Counted from the first letter of the stretch, positions 27,042 through 36,019 are shown. The stretch is DNA of 64,000 nt from Haloactinospora alba (GCF_006717075.1 NZ_VFQC01000001.1:930001-994000); one strand, 5' to 3'. Numbers and translations are program-made. The notes: generated by a model from the sequence alone, not told the origin.

Positions 27042-27588
27042 CAGAGTTCCGGGGAGGAGACCGAACGATGCCGAGCGCGGACGCGGCCGGCGCCAACGCC
27101 GCTGTCCCCGTGGTGGGGGACAGCGGATGGCCACGGTCCGCACGGCGGCGCGGTCGACACTTCCCGCCGGGTGTGTGGCGAACCGGGGCGCGAGGTGGAG
27201 CCTCCCTCCCCCCGGTGACAGGAGGCCGGGAACGAGCGGCCAGCGGACCGGAGGAACGGAGTACACGGCGCCCCACCGTGGGGACGCGACCGTGGTGCCG
27301 TACCAGGGCGGCACCGGGTGGGGGCGGACGGAACGCCGCCCTGAGGGCTCCGGTTCCCCGACCCGCCGCGGTGCGAGCGGTACGCTGGCCACAGGCGTTG
27401 TCGAACCCCGAACGCGCGTTGCAGCTGCACCCCGTACCGACGGGTGCGCTCCGCGCGGCCGGCCCGGGCGATGGCCACTGCCACCTTCGCCTGCCCCGCA
27501 GAGTAGACGGACATGTCCACACAAGGCGAAAGGAGGAGGGCGTTTCTCCTGCCGCCTGACAGTGGCGGGAACCACGCCCGAACACCAG
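27042..27588 (+). other. 547-bp interval between dapA and RNase J, no confident gene
   Basis: Unusually long for this locus. GGGGAGGAG (27051-27059) stands 8 nt before ATG 27068, which opens a 163-codon frame. Only its first ~20 codons look coding (G/C third positions); the rest is Arg/Pro-rich and loses the bias. It may be a decayed small gene or a leader. No family recognised. Confidence 0.4.
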
Positions 27589-29274
27589 ATGAGTCACCCG
27601 CATCCTGAGCTTGGGCCTCCGCCGCCACTCGCCGAGGGGGCGCTGCGCGTCACCGCCCTCGGCGGCCTCGGCGAGATCGGCCGGAACATGACGGTGATGG
27701 AGTACAACGGGAAGCTGCTGATCGTCGACTGCGGCGTGCTGTTTCCCGAGGAGGAGCAGCCCGGGGTCGACCTGATCCTCCCCGACTTCGAGCCGATCCG
27801 GAACCGGCTCGACGACGTCGAGGCCCTCGTCCTCACCCACGGTCACGAGGACCATATCGGCGCTGTCCCGTTCCTCCTGCGCGAGCGGGAGGACATTCCC
27901 ATCGTCGGGTCGCGGCTGACCCTGGCCCTGGTGAACGCGAAGCTGGGCGAGCACCGCATAACACCGGAAACGGTCCAGGTCGCGGAAGGGCAGCGGCGGC
28001 AGTTAGGCGAGTTCGACCTGGAATTCCTCCCCGTGAACCACTCCATCCCGGACGCCCTGGCGATCGCCATGCGCACGCCCGCGGGGAACCTGCTGCACAC
28101 CGGTGACTTCAAGATGGACCAGTTGCCGCTGGACAGCCGACTCACGGACCTCGGCGGTTTCGCCCGTTTCGGCGACGAGGGGGTGGACCTCCTGCTCGCT
28201 GACTCCACCAACGCCGAGGTCCCCGGCTTCGTCACCAGTGAGCGGGACATCACCCCGGTCATCGACGAGGTGTTCGACCAGGCGGACCAGCGCATCATCG
28301 TCGCGTGCTTCGCCTCCCACATCCACCGTGTGCAACAGGTCCTGGACGCCGCCAAGGCCCACGGCCGCAAGGTGGCGTTCGTGGGGCGCTCCATGGTGCG
28401 GAACATGAACATCGCACGCGACCTGGGATACCTCCACGTTCCCAACGACCTGCTGGTGGACGTGAAACAGCTCGACGAGCTCGCCCCCCAGCAGGCGGTA
28501 CTCATATCCACCGGTTCCCAGGGCGAACCCATGTCGGCACTGACACGCATGGCCAACCGGGACCACCAGATCCACATCGAGTCGGGGGACACCGTCCTAC
28601 TGGCGTCCTCGCTCATCCCGGGCAACGAGAACTCGGTGAACCGGGTCATCAACGGCCTGACCCGGTGGGGAGCCAAGGTCGTGCACAAGGGCAACGCTCT
28701 CGTGCACGTGTCGGGGCACGCGCCCGCCGGTGAGCTGCTGTACGTCCACAACATGGTCCGGCCGCGCAACTTCATGCCGGTGCACGGCGAATGGCGGCAC
28801 ATGCGTGCCCACGCGCAGCTGGCCCGCCTGGCGGGGGTCCCGGAGTCGGGGATCTGCATCGCGGAGGACGGTGTCGCCGTCGACCTCCAGGACGGGCGCG
28901 CCCGGATCGCCGGAGCCGTTCCCGCCGGCTACGTCTACGTGGACGGGACCTCGGTCGGCGACGTCACCGAGTCGGCGCTGAAGGACCGGCGGATCCTCGG
29001 TGAGGAGGGGTTCATCTCCATCGTCGTCGCGGTGGACTCCACCTCCGGAAAGATCCTCGGCGAGCCGGAGGTGCACACTCGCGGCTCGGGGATCGACGTC
29101 GACGCCTACGACGAGGTGCTCCCGCAGATCCAGGAGTCGTTGCAGCGTGCCGCTGCCGAGGGCATCACCGACCCCACGCAGCTGCGCCAGCTCGTGCGTC
29201 GGGTGATCGGCCGCTGGGTGAACGATACGTACCGGCGCCGCCCCATGATCGTGCCGGTCATCGTGGAGGTGTGA
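27589..29274 (+). CDS. rnj: ribonuclease J
   Basis: A 561-residue metallo-beta-lactamase/beta-CASP RNase, the same length as Streptomyces RNase J. Zinc ligands are in LTHGHEDHIGA; the entry is LGGLGEIGRNMTV and DCGVLFPEEEQPGVDLILPD. beta-CASP motifs include ISTGSQGEPMSAL, VHVSGHA and FMPVHGEWRHM. It is a 5'-3' exo/endonuclease for mRNA and rRNA. ATG 27589 is the first start giving the usual N-terminus; no ribosome site is evident. Confidence 0.95.
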   Translation: MSHPHPELGPPPPLAEGALRVTALGGLGEIGRNMTVMEYNGKLLIVDCGVLFPEEEQPGVDLILPDFEPIRNRLDDVEALVLTHGHEDHIGAVPFLLREREDIPIVGSRLTLALVNAKLGEHRITPETVQVAEGQRRQLGEFDLEFLPVNHSIPDALAIAMRTPAGNLLHTGDFKMDQLPLDSRLTDLGGFARFGDEGVDLLLADSTNAEVPGFVTSERDITPVIDEVFDQADQRIIVACFASHIHRVQQVLDAAKAHGRKVAFVGRSMVRNMNIARDLGYLHVPNDLLVDVKQLDELAPQQAVLISTGSQGEPMSALTRMANRDHQIHIESGDTVLLASSLIPGNENSVNRVINGLTRWGAKVVHKGNALVHVSGHAPAGELLYVHNMVRPRNFMPVHGEWRHMRAHAQLARLAGVPESGICIAEDGVAVDLQDGRARIAGAVPAGYVYVDGTSVGDVTESALKDRRILGEEGFISIVVAVDSTSGKILGEPEVHTRGSGIDVDAYDEVLPQIQESLQRAAAEGITDPTQLRQLVRRVIGRWVNDTYRRRPMIVPVIVEV

Positions 29275-29297
29275 GAGCGGCGGAACGCGTGCCGCGC

Positions 29298-29314
29298 CCG
29301 GGCGACACGCCCGG
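29298..29314 (+). terminator. hairpin after RNase J
   Basis: CCGGGCG, ACA loop, CGCCCGG: 7-bp GC stem 24 nt past the RNase J stop and 32 nt before the ftsK -10 hexamer. Likely terminator, no T-run. Confidence 0.45.
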
Positions 29315-29345
29315 CGCGGGGCTGAAGCCCGTCACCCATGGCGAG

Positions 29346-29351
29346 TATCCT
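29346..29351 (+). promoter_or_regulatory. -10-like hexamer for leaderless ftsK
   Basis: TATCCT ends 7 nt before ATG 29359. No ribosome site precedes either candidate start, so a leaderless ftsK mRNA is the simplest reading. Confidence 0.45.
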
Positions 29352-29358
29352 TCCCGCC

Positions 29359-31860
29359 ATGGCCACCCGCACCCCCAAATCCTCCCAACGCTCCGGCAGC
29401 GGTGCGTCGCAACGGAGCGGGACGGCCAAGAAGAAGGCGTCCGCACGCCGATCGGGCTCGTCCGCGCAACGCAACCGCAGGTCACGTCAGACAACGGCAT
29501 CGGAAGGCCCCATAGCTCTCGGCTTCGTCTGGTTGGGCCAGGGACTGCTACTGGTGTGGAAGCTGCTGGCCCACACCGCCGGCGGCCTCACCCGCACCGC
29601 GGGGCGGAGCGCGCGTGACCTCGACCCGGACCTGCGTCGGGACGGTTCGGGGCTCGTCCTGCTCGCCCTGGGGCTGCTTATCGCCGCGGCAGTGTGGTGG
29701 GACACCGACGGGCCGCTTCCGGAAGCCACCCGTACCGTCGTGGTGGGGGCCTTCGGCGCGTTCTCCCCCGTGCTCCCGTTGTTGTTCCTGCCGTTCGCCT
29801 GGCGGCTGATGCGTACGCCGGGCAACGGCGACACCGACGTCGGCCGGTTGTCGATCGGCTTCTCCGCGACGCTTGTGGGGCTTCTGGGGCTGATCCACAT
29901 CGGCCACGGCATCCCGTGGCCCTCCGAGGGTCAGGAGGCGATGCGGCGCGCCGGAGGTCTGATCGGGTTCGCCGCCTCCGGCCCGTTGAGCGCGCTCATC
30001 ACCTCGTGGGTGACCGGTGTGCTGCTGTGCATGTTGTTGCTGTTCGGGCTGCTGGTGGTCACCGCCACCCCGATCCATCGCATCCCGGAACGCCTCCAGG
30101 CCCTGTTCGGCAGTCTGATGCAGCGGGACAGCGGCCCCAGCGCCGGGATGGGCATCCTCGGCGGGGAAGAGCCGGAGCAGGAGGCCCCCGCCAAGTCCAA
30201 ACCCAAGCGCAAACCGAAGACGGAGTCGGCGGACAGCACCACCTCCTCCGAGACGGTGGCGGGAAGTACCGAACGCCCCTACGACACCCCCGTCATCACG
30301 GGCGAGTCCCCGCCGTCCCCCACACCGCCCCCGGAACCGACGCCCCCTCCCGAGAGCGCCGAACAGCTGTCCATCCCCGCCCGTACCGTCGACGGCGACT
30401 ACGAGCTGCCGACACCCAGCATGCTCAAACCCGGTTCGCCCCCCAAGGAGCGGACCAAGGCCAACGATTCCGTGGTCGAGGCGATCAACAGGGTGCTGGA
30501 GCAGTTCAACATCCACGCCGAGGTCACCGACTTCGCCCGCGGCCCGACCGTCACCCGCTACGAGGTCGAACTGGGGCCGGCCGTGAAGGTGGAGAAGGTC
30601 ACCGCTCTCTCCAAGAACATCGCGCTCGCCGTGAAGAGCGCGGAGGTGCGGATCCAGTCTCCCGTGCCCGGCAAGTCGGCCATCGGGATCGAGATCCCCA
30701 ACACGGACAAGGACATCGTCAGTCTCGGCGACATCATGCGTTCCCCCGCGGCGACCGCTGACGACCATCCGATGGTGACCGGCCTGGGTAAGGACGTCGA
30801 GGGCGCCAACGTGGTGGCCAATCTCGCCAAGATGCCGCACATCCTGGTGGCGGGAGCCACGGGGGCCGGCAAGTCCACCTGCATCAACGGCCTCATCACG
30901 TCGATCATGATGCGGGCGACCCCGGACGAGGTCCGGCTCATCCTCGTTGACCCCAAGCGGGTGGAACTGACCATGTACGAGGGCATCCCCCACCTGATCA
31001 CGCCGATCATCACCAGCCCCAAGAAGGCGGCGGACGCCCTGCAGTGGGTCGTCAGTGAGATGGACCGCCGCTACGACGACCTCGCCGCCTCCGGGTACCG
31101 GCATATCGACGACTTCAACGCGGCGGTACGCAGCGGTGAGCTCACCGCTCCACCGGGAAGCGAGCGGGAGTACGAGGCCTATCCGTACCTGCTGGTGATC
31201 GTGGACGAGCTCGCCGACCTCATGATGGTCGCGCCACGGGACGTCGAGGACGCGGTCGTACGGATCACCCAGCTCGCACGCGCGGCGGGGATCCACCTGG
31301 TGCTGGCGACCCAGCGCCCCAGCGTCGACGTTGTCACGGGCCTGATCAAGGCCAATGTCCCCTCGCGGCTCGCCTTCGCCACGTCGAGCCTCTCCGACAG
31401 CCGCGTCATCCTCGACCAGCAGGGAGCGGAGAAGCTCGTGGGGAAGGGCGACGCGCTGTTCCTGCCGATGGGGGCGGGCAAACCCATCCGGTTGCAGAAC
31501 GCGTGGGTCACGGAGAAGGAGATCCGGGCGATCGCGGAGCACTGCAAGAAGCAGGCCGAACCCGCCTACCGGGAGGACGTCGGCGCCGCCGAGGCCAAGA
31601 AGAAGGAGATCGACGAGGAGGTCGGCGATGACCTCGAACTGCTGGCCCAGGCGATCGAGCTCGTGGTCACGACCCAGTTCGGCTCCACCTCCATGCTGCA
31701 GCGCAAACTCCGGGTCGGGTTCGCCAAAGCGGGCCGGCTGATGGACCTCATGGAGAGCCGGGAGGTCGTCGGCCCGAGTGAGGGGTCGAAGGCGCGTGAC
31801 GTGCTGGTTACGCCCGAGGGCCTACCGGACGCGTTGGCGCAGCTCCGCGGTGAACAGTAG
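29359..31860 (+). CDS. ftsK: DNA translocase FtsK/SpoIIIE
   Basis: An 833-residue division-septum DNA pump. A basic Ser/Lys/Arg N-terminus is followed by about four membrane helices (to ~residue 250), a Pro/Glu linker (PSPTPPPEPTPPPES), and the motor: Walker A LVAGATGAGKST, LILVDPKRVEL, Walker B YLLVIVDELADLMM and ATQRPSVDVVTG. A C-terminal gamma winged helix (FGSTSMLQRKLRVGFAKAGR) reads KOPS-like signals. I prefer ATG 29359 over 29338 because it gives MATRTPKSS and lies 7 nt from a -10-like hexamer. Confidence 0.95.
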   Translation: MATRTPKSSQRSGSGASQRSGTAKKKASARRSGSSAQRNRRSRQTTASEGPIALGFVWLGQGLLLVWKLLAHTAGGLTRTAGRSARDLDPDLRRDGSGLVLLALGLLIAAAVWWDTDGPLPEATRTVVVGAFGAFSPVLPLLFLPFAWRLMRTPGNGDTDVGRLSIGFSATLVGLLGLIHIGHGIPWPSEGQEAMRRAGGLIGFAASGPLSALITSWVTGVLLCMLLLFGLLVVTATPIHRIPERLQALFGSLMQRDSGPSAGMGILGGEEPEQEAPAKSKPKRKPKTESADSTTSSETVAGSTERPYDTPVITGESPPSPTPPPEPTPPPESAEQLSIPARTVDGDYELPTPSMLKPGSPPKERTKANDSVVEAINRVLEQFNIHAEVTDFARGPTVTRYEVELGPAVKVEKVTALSKNIALAVKSAEVRIQSPVPGKSAIGIEIPNTDKDIVSLGDIMRSPAATADDHPMVTGLGKDVEGANVVANLAKMPHILVAGATGAGKSTCINGLITSIMMRATPDEVRLILVDPKRVELTMYEGIPHLITPIITSPKKAADALQWVVSEMDRRYDDLAASGYRHIDDFNAAVRSGELTAPPGSEREYEAYPYLLVIVDELADLMMVAPRDVEDAVVRITQLARAAGIHLVLATQRPSVDVVTGLIKANVPSRLAFATSSLSDSRVILDQQGAEKLVGKGDALFLPMGAGKPIRLQNAWVTEKEIRAIAEHCKKQAEPAYREDVGAAEAKKKEIDEEVGDDLELLAQAIELVVTTQFGSTSMLQRKLRVGFAKAGRLMDLMESREVVGPSEGSKARDVLVTPEGLPDALAQLRGEQ

Positions 31861-32080
31861 CCGGGTGGTGCGGGTCACACGAATCGCCGTCTCCGTGGTT
31901 ACTCCAGGGGCCTGCGTTTCGTTCCGCCGCTGTTGACCGAGTTTTAACCGATTAATTTGGTGTGTCACCTTACCGATACGAACAGTGGGCAACCACAGTA
32001 GGAGGGGAGGAACGAGCGTACGCAGCAGGACGCACGGGTGTGCGTCGCCGGCGTGCCCGGTGTACCGGGAAGGAGCGGGC
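31861..32080 (+). promoter_or_regulatory. AT-rich control region before the RodZ-like gene
   Basis: A 220-bp gap. Bases 31933-31982 are strikingly AT-rich for this window, with TTGACC (31933-31938), TTAACC/TTAAT motifs and TACGAA (31977-31982). A vegetative promoter is likely, but I cannot align -35 and -10 at standard spacing. GGGAAGGAG precedes ATG 32081. Confidence 0.4.
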
Positions 32081-33208
32081 ATGACGACGATCGGCCAGAC
32101 ACTGACCGCCATCCGGGAGCGGGCAGGGTACACGCTTGCCGGACTGAGCGCCCGCACATGTATTCGGGAGAGCGTCCTCCAGGCGATGGAGCGCGACAAG
32201 TTCGTCTTCTGCGGTGGTGACTTCTACGCCAAGGGACACATCAAGTCGGTGTGCAAGGAGCTGAACGTCGATCCCCAGCCGCTTCTCGAGCACTTCGACC
32301 GGGAGTACGCGAGCCGGGCTCTCGGGACGATGCTCCCGGCGGAACCGGTCATGGCCGGTACACGGAGGGCGCGGTCGGGTAGGGACGTAAGCTCCGATGA
32401 TCCCCCCGCGACCGAGGGAGTCTCGAAACAGAGCGGGACGGAGCGGGGTGAACCGGCCGTCTCCTCCGCCCCACCTGAGGACGCGGTGCCGGCCCCCGCG
32501 GACACTCAGGAGTCCCAGGATCCCCAGGAGTCCCAGGAGTCCCAGGATCCCCAGGACTCCCAGGAGGGCGCCACCGAGGCGGACCAGGAACCCCAGGCAG
32601 CCCAGGAACCCCAGGCGGAGCGGGAGAGCGCCGACAGCGCTACCGAGGCGGCTGTCCCGCCCCAGCAGCGACGCGGTGTGACCTCGCCGCGTCGGCGGGT
32701 CTGGCCGTTCTTCGTCACCGTGGCCCTGGTCGCCGCCGCGGCCGTGTCAGCGTTGCAGGCCTGGCCCGAGGGAGGGAACGCCGAGGAGGGGAAGGTGCCG
32801 CGCACCGCACCGGTGAAGGAGAAGGAGGAACGTGGGCGTCCGGCCGCTACCGGTGCGGACAGCAGTCCCGTCCGTAGCGTCACGGACAGGGTGATGCAGC
32901 GCGGTGGTCTCCTCCCACGGGAGACGGTGCGGGAGCCGGACGGGGTCACTGTGGAACTCCGCGCCGAGGAGGACAGCACGGTGGAGGTCACCGGGGGGAA
33001 CGGGAGAACCCTGTACTCGGGCGACCTGGAAGAGGGGGAGAGCCGGGAGTGGACGGGCTCCGAGGAGATCCGGCTCCGGTTGGACGATCCCGACGCGCTG
33101 CGGATGCGGGTGGACGGCGAGGAAAAGGATCTCGGTGACAGTGACGAGGGAACACAGCGGCTCACCGTCGGTACGGAGGGGATCGAGGGCAGCGACTCGG
33201 GGAACTGA
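32081..33208 (+). CDS. RodZ-like helix-turn-helix membrane protein
   Basis: A 375-residue protein. Residues 1-80 are an HTH_25 domain (IGQTLTAIRERAGYTLAGLS, GDFYAKGHIKSVCKELNVD). Then an acidic disordered region with a Q-E/D-S/P repeat, one membrane helix (VWPFFVTVALVAAAAVSALQ) and an extracellular DUF4115-like domain (VTVELRAEEDSTVEVTGG). This is the RodZ architecture, which links MreB-type shape systems to the membrane; in actinobacteria the gene sits beside ftsK/pgsA as here. Function in this organism is inferred. Confidence 0.86.
   Translation: MTTIGQTLTAIRERAGYTLAGLSARTCIRESVLQAMERDKFVFCGGDFYAKGHIKSVCKELNVDPQPLLEHFDREYASRALGTMLPAEPVMAGTRRARSGRDVSSDDPPATEGVSKQSGTERGEPAVSSAPPEDAVPAPADTQESQDPQESQESQDPQDSQEGATEADQEPQAAQEPQAERESADSATEAAVPPQQRRGVTSPRRRVWPFFVTVALVAAAAVSALQAWPEGGNAEEGKVPRTAPVKEKEERGRPAATGADSSPVRSVTDRVMQRGGLLPRETVREPDGVTVELRAEEDSTVEVTGGNGRTLYSGDLEEGESREWTGSEEIRLRLDDPDALRMRVDGEEKDLGDSDEGTQRLTVGTEGIEGSDSGN
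32504..32616 (+). repeat. in-frame 9-nt minisatellite in the RodZ-like gene
   Basis: About seven 9-nt units alternating GTCCCAGGA and TCCCCAGGA run from 32504 to 32567. They encode Q-E/D-S/P triplets. A second block (GACCAGGAACCCC, CAGCCCAGGAACCCC) follows to 32616. Unit length is a multiple of three, so copy changes keep frame. It is in the flexible linker. Confidence 0.8.
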
Positions 33209-33699
33209 GGAGCGGCCCCGCGACCCGCGCGCGGCCCTGGCTCCCCCGGAGGACCGGGGTCGGCACCGGTGGCGGGAGGCGTGGGAACCGGCCTCGGCCC
33301 GGTCGGACGGGCGGCAACGGCCCGCACCCTGCTTGGTACAAACTAAGGTGGTATATGTGGGAGATTGCCGCTCTCGTGTTCTCGCCTAGCCGTGGAAGAT
33401 ATGTCATCGCGCCGTACTGTCTCGTCTGTTCTCCGCCCGAGTACGGGTGAGAGGTCCGCCACGCCTGTTGCGGCGGTGCCCGGGCGCCGGAACTCTCGGA
33501 CGTCCGGGGGGATGCGGACTCCCGTCGCCGCGCCGCGGAGACCAGCATTGCCGGTGCCACGCGCGTCTGCCGCGCCCCACGTGCGGTACGGAAGCTCCCC
33601 GCTGTTCTCCCCCTTGGAGGAGGACGGCGCGTGTGCCGGTGCCTCGGGCCGAGCGGCGGCCGTCTCCCGGGTAACAGCCATCCGACAGTGGGATCCGCG
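33209..33699 (+). other. 491-bp interval between RodZ-like gene and pgsA, no gene seen
   Basis: No frame here has coding bias or a recognisable product. Many actinobacteria carry rimO in this position; nothing resembling its CxxxCxxC radical-SAM motif is present. An AT-rich patch at 33333-33365 (TTGGTA and TATATG) could be a promoter, but spacing is only 13 bp. Confidence 0.4.
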
Positions 33700-34296
33700 A
33701 TGAGCGCGCAAGGTTCCGCACCCGTGCCCACACCACAGCACAGTTCGGTTTTCAACATCGCCAACGTGTTGACCGTCGGTCGACTCGTCATGGTGCCGCT
33801 GTTCGTCGTCCTCATGCTGTTCGACCATCCCGCGTGGCGGTTCGCCGCGTTCGCGGTGTTCGTTCTGGCCGCGGTCACGGACAGGATCGACGGGGAGCTG
33901 GCCCGACGGCGGAACCTCGTCACCAACTTCGGCAAAGTGGCCGATCCGATCGCCGACAAGGCGTTGACGGGTGCGGCCCTTGTCGTGCTCTCCTTCCTCG
34001 GGGAGCTGTGGTGGTGGGTGACAGCCGTCATCCTGCTCCGGGAGTGGGGTATCACCGCCCTGCGTTTCGCCGTGCTGCGCTACGGGGTGATTCCCGCGAG
34101 CCGGGGCGGGAAGCTGAAGACGGTGCTGCAGGTCGTCGCTATCAGCGTCTACCTCTTTCCGCTCCCCGAACCGCTGCACTTCGCGGGCCACGCGCTCATG
34201 GCGGTGGCGGTCGGGGTCACGGTGTGGACCGGCGGTGACTACGTTGTCCAGGCCGTGCGGATGCTGCGGCGTTCCGGTACCGGACGGGACGCATGA
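33700..34296 (+). CDS. pgsA: CDP-diacylglycerol--glycerol-3-phosphate 3-phosphatidyltransferase
   Basis: A 198-residue CDP-alcohol phosphatidyltransferase making phosphatidylglycerophosphate. Catalytic motif D-x2-D-G-x2-A-R-x8-G-x3-D-x3-D is visible from TDRIDGELARR through NFGKVADPIADK. NIANVLTVGRLVMVPL is the first helix. About four to six membrane helices. The ATG at 33700 has no clear ribosome site. Its end overlaps cinA (ATGA). Confidence 0.93.
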   Translation: MSAQGSAPVPTPQHSSVFNIANVLTVGRLVMVPLFVVLMLFDHPAWRFAAFAVFVLAAVTDRIDGELARRRNLVTNFGKVADPIADKALTGAALVVLSFLGELWWWVTAVILLREWGITALRFAVLRYGVIPASRGGKLKTVLQVVAISVYLFPLPEPLHFAGHALMAVAVGVTVWTGGDYVVQAVRMLRRSGTGRDA

Positions 34297-34778
34297 GCGA
34301 AGCCGCCCTGGATGCCTACCGCGCCCTCGAGGCGAGCCGGAGTACCGTCGCCACAGCGGAGTCGTTGACCGGCGGCATGGTCGGCGCCGCCATCACCGGA
34401 GTCCCGGGAGCCTCGGCCGTGTACCTGGGCGGGGTGGTCGCCTACGCCACGGACGCCAAGCTTGCGCTGCTGGGAGTGTCCGAGCGGGTGCTGCGGGACC
34501 ACGGCGCGGTCCACCCCGACGTCGCCCGGCAGATGGCCCGTGGGGCCAGGGACGGGATGTCGGCCACGTTTGGTCTTGCCGTTACCGGGGTAGCAGGGCC
34601 CGAACCTCAGGACGGGCAGCCGGTCGGTACCGTCTTCGCCGCGGTGGCCGGTCCTGCGGGAGACGTGCAGCTTGCGGAGCTGCACCTGCGCGGGGAACGC
34701 TCCGAAATCCGAGAAGCCACTGTTGACCAGGCTCTTCGCCTGCTCAGTAGTGTCGTTGGCGCGGGGGCGTCCGGATAG
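34293..34778 (+). CDS. cinA: CinA C-terminal domain / nicotinamide-nucleotide amidohydrolase
   Basis: A 161-residue CinA C-domain protein (PncC type) deamidating NMN. ATAESLTGGMVGAAITGVPGA holds the catalytic Ser/Lys region; AVTGVAGPEPQDGQPVGTVF is the second family motif. The N-terminal MoCF-like domain of long CinA is absent, as usual in actinobacteria. ATG overlaps the pgsA stop, so the two are coupled. Confidence 0.93.
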   Translation: MSEAALDAYRALEASRSTVATAESLTGGMVGAAITGVPGASAVYLGGVVAYATDAKLALLGVSERVLRDHGAVHPDVARQMARGARDGMSATFGLAVTGVAGPEPQDGQPVGTVFAAVAGPAGDVQLAELHLRGERSEIREATVDQALRLLSSVVGAGASG

Positions 34779-34823
34779 CGGGAGTCAGGCGCGGGACCGT
34801 TTCCCTCTCGGACGAGGACATGG

Positions 34824-34864
34824 AACAAATCGGTCCCATGTTCGCGTTACCCCTCCAGCGAACA
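34824..34864 (+). promoter_or_regulatory. inverted repeats upstream of clgR
   Basis: GTTCGC (34841-34846) and GCGAAC (34859-34864) form a perfect inverted repeat with a 12-nt spacer. GAACA (34824-34828) and TGTTC (34840-34844) overlap it. The half site resembles ClgR targets (GTTCGC...GCG), but the spacer is longer than the usual 5 nt. Possible autoregulation site. Confidence 0.4.
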
Positions 34865-34946
34865 GTGGCAGGGAGGGCGCGACGATCAGAGCCTCGGCAG
34901 GTACGGTGTTGAATATGTTGGTCGCTACCGGTGGGAGGGAGCGCGA

Positions 34947-35306
34947 ATGATGGTCCTGCTTCGTCACCTGCTCGGTGACGTGCTACGGCAGCTTCGGCAG
35001 CGGCAGGGCCGCACCCTCCGTGAGGTGTCGGCTGAGGCGCGGGTCTCGCTGGGTTATCTGTCGGAGGTTGAGCGGGGGCAGAAGGAAGCCTCGTCCGAGT
35101 TGCTTTCCTCGATTTGCACTGCCTTGGAAATCCCCATTTCTCAGGTTCTGCGCGAGGTCGCGGACCAGTTCGCTCTCGCCGAGCTGCAAGAGGCTGCTCT
35201 GCTCAACAGGTCGGTCCCGTCCGAATCCGTTGCAGAGTCCGAGCGGATCGGTGTCGATTCGGTGCCTGATCGTGTGCCAGACGTCGTCGATATGGTGGGT
35301 GTGTAA
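34947..35306 (+). CDS. clgR: ClgR-like XRE-family regulator
   Basis: A 119-residue helix-turn-helix protein: [42 protein letters not shown] is split across the HTH at ~14-55, followed by [16 protein letters not shown]. This is the ClgR/PspC-type regulator of Clp protease genes in actinobacteria; the C-terminal hydrophobic VVDMVGV may be a Clp degron. GGGAGGGAG precedes ATG 34947 (a second ATG follows directly). It follows pgsA-cinA, the usual place. Confidence 0.88.
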   Translation: MMVLLRHLLGDVLRQLRQRQGRTLREVSAEARVSLGYLSEVERGQKEASSELLSSICTALEIPISQVLREVADQFALAELQEAALLNRSVPSESVAESERIGVDSVPDRVPDVVDMVGV

Positions 35307-35371
35307 CCTCTCCTCCCACACAGCTGAACGCACCGTCGGACACCGCCCCGGTGGCCGATAGGGAGACTGCG

Positions 35372-35413
35372 GGTCGGGGCTCTCTCGCCGTGACAGAGAC
35401 GAGAACCCCGACC
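35372..35413 (+). terminator. hairpin after clgR
   Basis: GGTCGGGG (35372-35379) pairs with CCCCGACC (35406-35413), with an inner TCTCG/CGAGA stem. It lies 66 nt past the clgR stop and before dps, so it probably terminates clgR. Confidence 0.5.
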
Positions 35414-35494
35414 TGGTGCGTTTCGTGGTTTGGGCATGCCGCCCCTCGGGCAGTGCGGTCGGGTAACGGCGAAACCGCGCGAGGGGAGCGAGTG

Positions 35495-35962
35495 ATGCCG
35501 AAGATCCACGGGCCGCTGGACGACAACGCCCGCAAGATCACGGGGGAGAGGCTGCAGAGCGCTCTCGTCGACCTGATCGACCTGTCGCTTGTCGCCAAAC
35601 AGGCGCACTGGAACGTGATCGGATCCAACTTCCGCTCTGTGCACCTGCAGCTCGACCAGCTCGTTTCGGCAGTCCGGGACCACATGGACACGTTGGCGGA
35701 ACGGGCCGTAACCATAGGAACGACACCGGACGGCCGCTCGACGACGGTCGCCTCGGAGACGCGGATCCCGCAACCGGACCCCGGATATCTCCGGGACGAC
35801 AAGGTGATCGCGACCATCACCGACGCGCTGAGCGGGGTGGTGGAGCGGTTCCGGGGGCACACCCAGGCGACGGCGGAGCCTGACCCCGTGACCCAGGACC
35901 TGCTGATCTCCGCCGCACAGGATCTGGAACAGCAGCACTGGATGTTCGAGGCCATGCGCTGA
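35495..35962 (+). CDS. dps: Dps-family ferroxidase / DNA-protection protein
   Basis: A 155-residue ferritin-like dodecamer subunit. Ferroxidase residues have the exact Dps spacing: H38, H50, D65 and E69 (KQAHWNVIG, RSVHLQLDQL, RDHMDTLAE). It stores iron, consumes peroxide and protects DNA in stress or stationary phase. GAGGGGAGCG precedes GTGATG; I chose the ATG at 35495. Confidence 0.93.
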   Translation: MPKIHGPLDDNARKITGERLQSALVDLIDLSLVAKQAHWNVIGSNFRSVHLQLDQLVSAVRDHMDTLAERAVTIGTTPDGRSTTVASETRIPQPDPGYLRDDKVIATITDALSGVVERFRGHTQATAEPDPVTQDLLISAAQDLEQQHWMFEAMR

Positions 35963-35990
35963 CCGTTCGGGAGCGGGACAGTACCGGGAA

Positions 35991-36019
35991 GAGCGCCGAC
36001 GTCCGTGACGTCGGCGCTC
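35991..36019. terminator. strong bidirectional terminator between dps and the Rrf2 gene
   Basis: GAGCGCCGACGTC, CGT loop, GACGTCGGCGCTC: a perfect 13-bp stem between convergent genes. The best terminator candidate in the window, despite no T-run. Confidence 0.8.

Noticed and set aside
27068-27559. 163-codon frame with a good ribosome site between dapA and RNase J
   Set aside because: Codon bias is lost after ~20 codons and the product is low-complexity Arg/Pro/Gly; kept only as a finding, not called as a gene.
33162-34055. 297-codon minus-strand frame opposite pgsA and its upstream gap
   Set aside because: Product is Ser/Arg/Pro-rich with no motif, and pgsA is certain on the plus strand.
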